Origin: Opitutaceae bacterium UBA3033
Lineage (GTDB): Bacteria; Verrucomicrobiota; Verrucomicrobiia; Opitutales; Opitutaceae
Reading direction: 5' to 3'
DNA length: 10,594 bases
Assembly: GCA_002367815.1 (NCBI GenBank)
Contig: DFDG01000112.1
Location: 1 to 10,594, forward strand
A program made the position numbers and the translations under genes. Of this stretch, positions 7,451-10,594 are shown piece by piece (the first letter of the stretch is position 1; each line of letters starts with the position of its first letter). Below the pieces are notes generated by a model. It searched no databases. It saw only the letters and a program-made list of their open reading frames with translations, and was not told where the DNA came from.

Positions 7451-8723
7451 ATGCACTTACAAATCGCTGCCACGCTTCAAAGACGAAGAGACTGGCAAAT
7501 AACATCAATGCAAAGATCAGCAGCAGATTGATCCATATCCCGTTTTTCAATGCTCCCACCCACTCACGTCGATTGTTCATGAACAACAATACCGAGGCAA
7601 GGAACGGCATAAAGAACGCCCCAGTGACGGCGTATAGAATTACGATGCTGATCGGTTTATGCCACCACAACATAAGCAACGGTGGAAAAGCCAGATAGGC
7701 CAGGAACCACTGGTAAGCTTGGGCATGAGCCAAGTCTAATCCATCAATGGTATTCACTCTGATCTCTTTTCGTTTTGCCACCGTGGCCAAACTGTCAGCG
7801 AAGAGATATGGCACTCCCTGCCAGACTCCAAGCAACGAGGTAAACACCGCACACCAGAATCCGAACAGAAAGCACCATTTCCCCAAAGGTCCTAGAATCA
7901 GAGCCAATTGATCAGCCAGAGCCAGGACCAGTGCATTGCCCGATGCATCCACGGGCGTTGAGGCAGCTGCAATCACGACCACGGCCAAACCAAAGAAGCC
8001 AGTCAGGGCATAGGCGGATACAAGATCGAACATCGATCGGCGATGCATTCCGCCGCCTTGCCATTTTTTCTCCCGTAGCCAATAGCCATAACAAAGCAAA
8101 GTGACACTTCCACCCACGCCACCCATCAAACCAAGGATTAGCTTGGTTGATCCAACCGGTATCGTCGGCCAAAATAGACCTCGGAACAAATCCATCGGAG
8201 ATGTCTTCATCATCACGGCACATGCCACCACCGCGACGAACATGATCCCCATAAGAATTTTCATCAGTTTCTCGAATCCAGCGTAACCCCACCAGCGAAC
8301 GAGCAAATAGCCCGTCAACGCGTGCAAGGCGCCCCAAGTCCCAACCGTGAATGGCACGTTGGGCATAAGTGCAGTCGCCGCCACCCCACAAGCCGCAGCC
8401 AGTGCAGCCGCCACCAAAAATCCCCACAGTCCCAGATAACCAATAAAGTAGATACCAACCCAACGCGGCAACCGCGTCCCCCAGCCTTCAATCAAGGTTG
8501 TGCCAGTAGCCAATTGCCAACGCGATACTCCTTCATTGAGTGCACATTTTAAAAGTGCACCCAAGGCTACGGCCCAGAGCACAACCAACCCATATCTTTG
8601 CCCGACCACCGCCGCGGCTATTAGGTCTCCCGCTCCCACCCCTGTGGCTGCGACGATAAATCCCGGACCCAAACTTTTCCACCACGCGACAGGTGAGGAT
8701 TCAACAGAAGTGGATTCATCCAT
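7449..8723 (-). CDS. Nramp-related (SLC11-like) membrane transporter lacking the canonical metal motifs
   Basis: This 424-aa integral membrane protein has about 11 hydrophobic segments and an Nramp-family N-terminus: SLGPGFIVAATGVGAGDL (17-34) aligns without gaps to the TM1 pattern GPG-x8-DPGN of Mn/Fe transporters. At the DPGN position it has GAGD (30-33): the first Asp is Gly30 and the Asn is Asp33. In TM6, where the family has a metal-binding Met in an MPH motif, it reads GGSVTLLCYGYWLREK (204-219), with no MPH. It therefore belongs to a divergent Nramp branch. Proton-coupled Mn or Fe uptake should not be assumed; Mg, another cation or another solute is possible. The ATG gives a short hydrophilic N-terminus, normal for the family. 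It is divergent from the sigma factor gene (150 bases between starts) and convergent with fba. A 7-bp direct repeat lies just upstream. Confidence 0.85.
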   Translation of the reverse strand: MDESTSVESSPVAWWKSLGPGFIVAATGVGAGDLIAAAVVGQRYGLVVLWAVALGALLKCALNEGVSRWQLATGTTLIEGWGTRLPRWVGIYFIGYLGLWGFLVAAALAAACGVAATALMPNVPFTVGTWGALHALTGYLLVRWWGYAGFEKLMKILMGIMFVAVVACAVMMKTSPMDLFRGLFWPTIPVGSTKLILGLMGGVGGSVTLLCYGYWLREKKWQGGGMHRRSMFDLVSAYALTGFFGLAVVVIAAASTPVDASGNALVLALADQLALILGPLGKWCFLFGFWCAVFTSLLGVWQGVPYLFADSLATVAKRKEIRVNTIDGLDLAHAQAYQWFLAYLAFPPLLMLWWHKPISIVILYAVTGAFFMPFLASVLLFMNNRREWVGALKNGIWINLLLIFALMLFASLFVFEAWQRFVSA

Positions 8724-8744
8724 TGCGCCAGAAAGCCAGCAATA

Positions 8745-8766
8745 TTTGAGTTATACAAGTTTGAGT
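8745..8766. repeat. 7-bp direct repeat upstream of the transporter gene
   Basis: TTTGAGT occurs at 8745-8751 and 8760-8766, 15 bases start to start, with TATACAAG between. It lies 22-43 bases upstream of the transporter ATG on the other strand and just before the sigma factor promoter candidates. It may be a pair of half-sites for a regulator in the divergent region, or chance in AT-rich DNA. Confidence 0.3.
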
Positions 8767-8797
8767 AAATGTAGATATGGCATTGTTTGCGATAATC

Positions 8798-8823
8798 GGA
8801 AACTGGCATTTACTTACCTCTAG
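8798..8823 (+). promoter_or_regulatory. Candidate ECF-type promoter for the sigma operon (upstream one)
   Basis: GGAAACT (8798-8804) resembles the GGAAC-type -35 of group IV sigma factors, and TCTAG (8819-8823) resembles the TCTAA-like -10 of RpoE-type promoters. The spacer is 14 bases, slightly short. Transcription would begin near 8830, giving a leader of roughly 45 bases. Such a site would fit autoregulation, which is common for ECF genes. Evidence is by eye only. Confidence 0.27.
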
Positions 8824-8839
8824 GCCTTGGTATCAAAAC

Positions 8840-8864
8840 GGAACCACCCCACTTCCCACTGTCC
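8840..8864 (+). promoter_or_regulatory. Second candidate ECF-type promoter for the sigma operon
   Basis: GGAACC (8840-8845), 15 bases, then GTCC (8861-8864) also fits an ECF layout. Transcription would start almost at the TTG start codon (8874), making the message nearly leaderless, which counts against it. It competes with the site at 8798-8823. Confidence 0.18.
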
Positions 8865-8873
8865 TCCCAACTC

Positions 8874-9461
8874 TTGTCAGCCCAGGATATACAACCTCAG
8901 AACAGCGACATAGACTTGGTGCGGAATGCTCAAGCTGGGAATCAAGCTGCATTTGGAGAACTGATGAAACGACATCATGAGCGCACCTATCGTCTCGTTT
9001 ATTCCGTGGTGAGGCATGAACATGACGCACGCGATGTTGCGCAGGAAGTGTGGCTGACAGTCTGGCGACAGTTGGCAAAATTCCGTGGTGACGCTCAATT
9101 CTCGACTTGGCTGCACCCCATTGCCGTTCGTCGTTCGCTTGATCACCTGCGTAAACGCCGCCGGTGGTATGATATATTTTTACCGTTGGATATAACCGGC
9201 GAGGATGGAGAGAGCCACTATCAAGCCCTATCCACTCCAGACCAGAGTGATGACAAAGGTAAAGGGGAACGTATCGCAAAAGTTCGAGAAGCGCTCAAAA
9301 CATTGCCACCCAAACTACGTGCGGTGCTTGCGTTGCGGGAGTTGGAGGGTCTTTCCTACGAACAGATTGCCGCCGCCATGAAAATTCCCTCTGGCACAGT
9401 TATGTCCCGAATTTATCATGCCCGCCGTGTGCTCGCCAAAAAACTAGGACCCAAATTATGA
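8874..9461 (+). CDS. ECF (group IV) RNA polymerase sigma factor, RpoE-like
   Basis: This 195-aa protein is a two-domain sigma-70 family factor directing RNA polymerase to a small regulon, usually envelope or stress genes. Sigma region 2 spans about 14-98: DLVRNAQAGNQAAFGELM, then DARDVAQEVWLTVWR (51-65), FSTWL (76-80) and SLDHLRKRRRW (88-98). A 45-residue acidic linker separates it from region 4 (about 139-191), with LPPKLRAVLALRELEGLSYEQIA and the helix-turn-helix ending PSGTVMSRIYHARRVL. The start is TTG at 8874: the next Met is residue 31, inside region 2, and no in-frame ATG lies upstream before a stop. No Shine-Dalgarno precedes it; the leader is pyrimidine-rich. Its TGA overlaps the next ATG by four bases. 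The zinc-finger protein at 10469 is its likely anti-sigma factor. Confidence 0.93.
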   Translation: MSAQDIQPQNSDIDLVRNAQAGNQAAFGELMKRHHERTYRLVYSVVRHEHDARDVAQEVWLTVWRQLAKFRGDAQFSTWLHPIAVRRSLDHLRKRRRWYDIFLPLDITGEDGESHYQALSTPDQSDDKGKGERIAKVREALKTLPPKLRAVLALRELEGLSYEQIAAAMKIPSGTVMSRIYHARRVLAKKLGPKL

Positions 9462-9904
9462 AAACCATCCGAATTTCACTGCTTTTAATTGTTTGCTGTA
9501 TCGGATTTATGCCACGCATAGCTGCCACCGAACGCGCCTCGGTCCAAGGCATCTTGATCACAGCCTCCAATGATCAGGGCAACACTGATTCTCGCCTTTC
9601 ACGCTATGAGCCCACGCTGCGCCGCATTTTACGTTTCGAGAGCTATCGCTATGTAGGTGAAGGATCCACCTCTCTCGATATTCCCGCGAATGGCACGATC
9701 CAAATTGGTAATGGGCATCGATTGGAGGTAGAGACAGAGGAATCCAATGGTCGCGGTGTTCGATTGCGCGTGAAGTGGTTGCAGGGCAACCGCACACTCA
9801 TGGAAACTGGTTTAACACTTAATCCGGGAGTGCCGGCTGTCTTGGGAGGACCAGGCACAGGCAGCAAAGGGGAAGTTTATGCTGTAATACTGATTGGACG
9901 CTAA
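9458..9904 (+). CDS. Secreted protein of unknown function, translationally coupled to the sigma factor
   Basis: This is a 148-aa protein with a clear signal peptide: MKTIRIS, a hydrophobic core to about residue 18, and probable cleavage after IAA (21-23). Two cysteines sit in the core (13-14), but the sequence before them does not make a good lipobox. The mature part contains ITASND (34-39), FESYRY (60-65), alternating polar/hydrophobic stretches suggesting beta strands (about 72-123), and LGGPGTG (129-135) before a hydrophobic C-terminal strand. I recall similar small secreted proteins (ASND near the start, F-x-SY-x-Y, GGP near the end) in other bacteria but cannot name a family. The ATGA overlap with the sigma gene (9458-9461) implies coupled translation and matched amounts. 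It may act in the envelope or sense the inducing stress; both are inference. A strong ribosome binding site begins in its stop codon. Confidence 0.82.
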   Translation: MKTIRISLLLIVCCIGFMPRIAATERASVQGILITASNDQGNTDSRLSRYEPTLRRILRFESYRYVGEGSTSLDIPANGTIQIGNGHRLEVETEESNGRGVRLRVKWLQGNRTLMETGLTLNPGVPAVLGGPGTGSKGEVYAVILIGR

Positions 9905-9926
9905 GGAGTTAAAAATGGAATTATAA
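9903..9926 (+). promoter_or_regulatory. Ribosome binding site followed by a three-codon ORF (Met-Glu-Leu-stop)
   Basis: AAGGAG (9903-9908) begins inside the stop codon of the preceding gene and lies 6 bases before ATG at 9915. The reading frame is ATG GAA TTA TAA, a Met-Glu-Leu minigene. This is the best Shine-Dalgarno I see in a window where most genes have none. It could be a leader minigene that holds or recycles ribosomes upstream of the hairpin at 9964-9998, the relic of a lost gene, or chance. The bases that follow are AT-rich with no further ORF in this frame. Confidence 0.35.
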
Positions 9927-9963
9927 ATAAAATACAGAAAATTGAATAAACCCATCCGGTGAA

Positions 9964-9998
9964 TTCGTCCTAACTTATGAACCCTCAAATAGGACGAA
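9964..9998 (+). promoter_or_regulatory. Perfect 9-bp inverted repeat that would mask a Shine-Dalgarno
   Basis: TTCGTCCTA (9964-9972) and TAGGACGAA (9990-9998) are exact reverse complements separated by 17 bases. The 3' arm contains AGGA (9991-9994), placed 6 bases before the ATG at 10001. As RNA, the hairpin would hide the ribosome binding site of the next gene and show the upstream in-frame ATG (9977) in its loop. As DNA, it could be an operator for a dimeric regulator, and the CGTC in the 5' arm could also be an ECF -10 element. It is not a terminator, since no T-run follows. Confidence 0.6.
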
Positions 9999-10000
9999 AT

Positions 10001-10447
10001 ATGAAAAACCTCACTTCCATCCCTCTTATCGCAGCGTCGTTCTTGATTTTGGCGCCCAAGCCGGCAGTCGCAGGCAATAGTGAAATTGCGGCCCTTGGCG
10101 GATTTATCGGCGGTCTCATGGTGGGATCCAATTTCACTAATTATTCTAGCTGTGAACCAGAATACTACTCTGCTGCTCCTGTTGTTGTCTATGACGCAGG
10201 TGGCTATTGGCGCACGAATAGCATTCGGGTTTGGGTAGGGCCACAATGGGTGATGGTGGTCAATCGTTACAATCGTCCGGTTCGACGCCTGATAGAAGGT
10301 CACTATGAAATTCGGCAGCAACGGATTTGGGTAAATTGCAATTTCGATCAGCAGGAATACAGTCGCTATGATAGAAATGACCGACGCCACGACCGCCGAT
10401 CATCTGCTCGCCGTGAACGAAATAGTCGTGATCGCAATCGATATTGA
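10001..10447 (+). CDS. Small secreted protein with a Gly-rich segment and an Arg-rich tail
   Basis: This 148-aa protein has a signal peptide (MKNLTSIPLIAASFLILAPKPAVA, probable cleavage near 24). The mature protein has a glycine zipper-like stretch GGFIGGLMVG (33-42), two cysteines (51, 113), an aromatic domain with GGYWRTNSIRVWVGPQW (67-83) and GHYEIRQQRIWV (100-111), and a basic tail (120-148) with 12 Arg in 28 residues. The paired RVWVxxxW and GHYExxxQRIWV segments recall the W/Y-rich repeats of small envelope proteins in Verrucomicrobia and Planctomycetes; I cannot assign a family. ATG at 10001 is preferred to ATG 9977 because it has AGGA 6 bases upstream and puts the signal peptide at the N-terminus. 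It lies 21 bases before the anti-sigma gene. A role as an envelope protein, possibly binding nucleic acid or anionic polymer through its tail, is inference. Confidence 0.8.
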   Translation: MKNLTSIPLIAASFLILAPKPAVAGNSEIAALGGFIGGLMVGSNFTNYSSCEPEYYSAAPVVVYDAGGYWRTNSIRVWVGPQWVMVVNRYNRPVRRLIEGHYEIRQQRIWVNCNFDQQEYSRYDRNDRRHDRRSSARRERNSRDRNRY

Positions 10448-10468
10448 AATATTGGAATCGATACTGCC

Positions 10469-10594
10469 ATGACTTGTAAAGCCACAGAAATCCTCTTACT
10501 CCGCGACATGGACAATAATGTGTCCATAGCTGAACGTGCGGAACTTGAAGGGCACTTGGCTAGTTGTCCGGCTTGTCGATCATTTGATTCCGCT
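10469..10594 (+). CDS. N-terminus of a zinc-binding (ZAS-type) anti-sigma factor, cut by window edge
   Basis: The first 42 codons are present and the frame stays open to the window end. The sequence shows an early cysteine (MTCKATE, Cys3), an acidic helix (AERAELEGHL), then HLASCPAC with His29, Cys33 and Cys36. Cys plus HxxxCxxC is the pattern of the zf-HC2 / ZAS domain that holds ECF sigma factors inactive at the membrane. By family precedent a transmembrane helix and a periplasmic domain should follow beyond the window. The gene lies in the same direction as the sigma factor gene but 1 kb downstream, after two secreted-protein genes. It could instead be a ZAS-domain protein that is not an inhibitor, but its operon position supports the anti-sigma reading. 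No Shine-Dalgarno is visible, and the gap to the previous stop is 21 bases. Confidence 0.75.
   Translation, partial: MTCKATEILLLRDMDNNVSIAERAELEGHLASCPACRSFDSA

Noticed and set aside
7912..8463. Second minus-strand open frame inside the transporter gene
   Set aside because: It is an overlapping frame of a gene with clear transmembrane segments and family motifs; no independent start or function is evident.
8833..9279. Minus-strand open frame opposite the sigma factor gene
   Set aside because: The plus strand encodes an unmistakable sigma factor; the antisense translation has no recognisable motif.
9977..10000. Upstream in-frame ATG for the Arg-rich secreted protein
   Set aside because: It has no ribosome binding site, lies in the hairpin loop and would push the signal peptide inward; ATG 10001 has AGGA at good spacing. 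It could still be used when the hairpin is closed.
9812..10390. Long minus-strand open frame opposite the two secreted-protein genes
   Set aside because: It spans the intergenic region and parts of two genes with clear signal peptides; its translation shows no domain, so it is a shadow.
1..10594. CRISPR array, tRNA, IS element, phage or restriction genes
   Set aside because: I searched by eye for regular repeats, transposase or integrase motifs, terminal inverted repeats and cloverleaf sequences and saw none.

Overview
The window looks like a chromosomal segment from a Gram-negative, LPS-making bacterium, most likely a Verrucomicrobiota member (Opitutae-like). The placement rests on protein style (LpxK with an insertion and a DDGFQY motif, a TopB with Toprim_Crpt-like repeats, an ECF sigma operon with secreted proteins), mid-range GC and the general lack of Shine-Dalgarno sequences; it is inference. 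I see no tRNA, rRNA, CRISPR, IS element or phage gene, and no gene-free stretch over 300 bases (the longest gap is about 150 bases, 8724-8873).

Left part (1-1283, minus strand): lpxK (lipid A 4'-kinase), followed 48 bases downstream by the first 11 codons of what looks like an M29-type aminopeptidase, cut by the window edge.

Central part (1363-7390, plus strand): a class V PLP aminotransferase, topoisomerase III (topB), a membrane-anchored helical protein of unknown function with LTxxQ-like motifs, and a class II fructose-bisphosphate aldolase ending in a strong intrinsic terminator (7414-7450). Gaps of 80-90 bases suggest loosely linked or separate transcription units. A convergent minus-strand gene (7449-8723) encodes an Nramp-fold transporter that lacks both canonical metal-binding motifs (DPGN becomes GAGD; the MPH motif is absent).

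Right part (8798-10594, plus strand): an ECF sigma factor operon that runs off the window. Order: sigma factor (TTG start); a 148-aa secreted protein with a 4-base ATGA overlap; a 96-base AT-rich spacer; a second 148-aa secreted protein with a glycine zipper-like stretch and an Arg-rich tail; and the start of a zinc-binding (ZAS-type) anti-sigma factor with an HxxxCxxC motif. The spacer holds two notable RNA-level signals: a near-ideal ribosome binding site in front of a three-codon ORF (Met-Glu-Leu-stop), and a perfect 9-bp inverted repeat whose 3' arm contains the Shine-Dalgarno of the second secreted protein. Together these suggest an envelope-sensing regulon in which cargo genes sit between sigma and anti-sigma, with translational control of the second cargo gene. 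This is the part of the window most likely to hold something undescribed.
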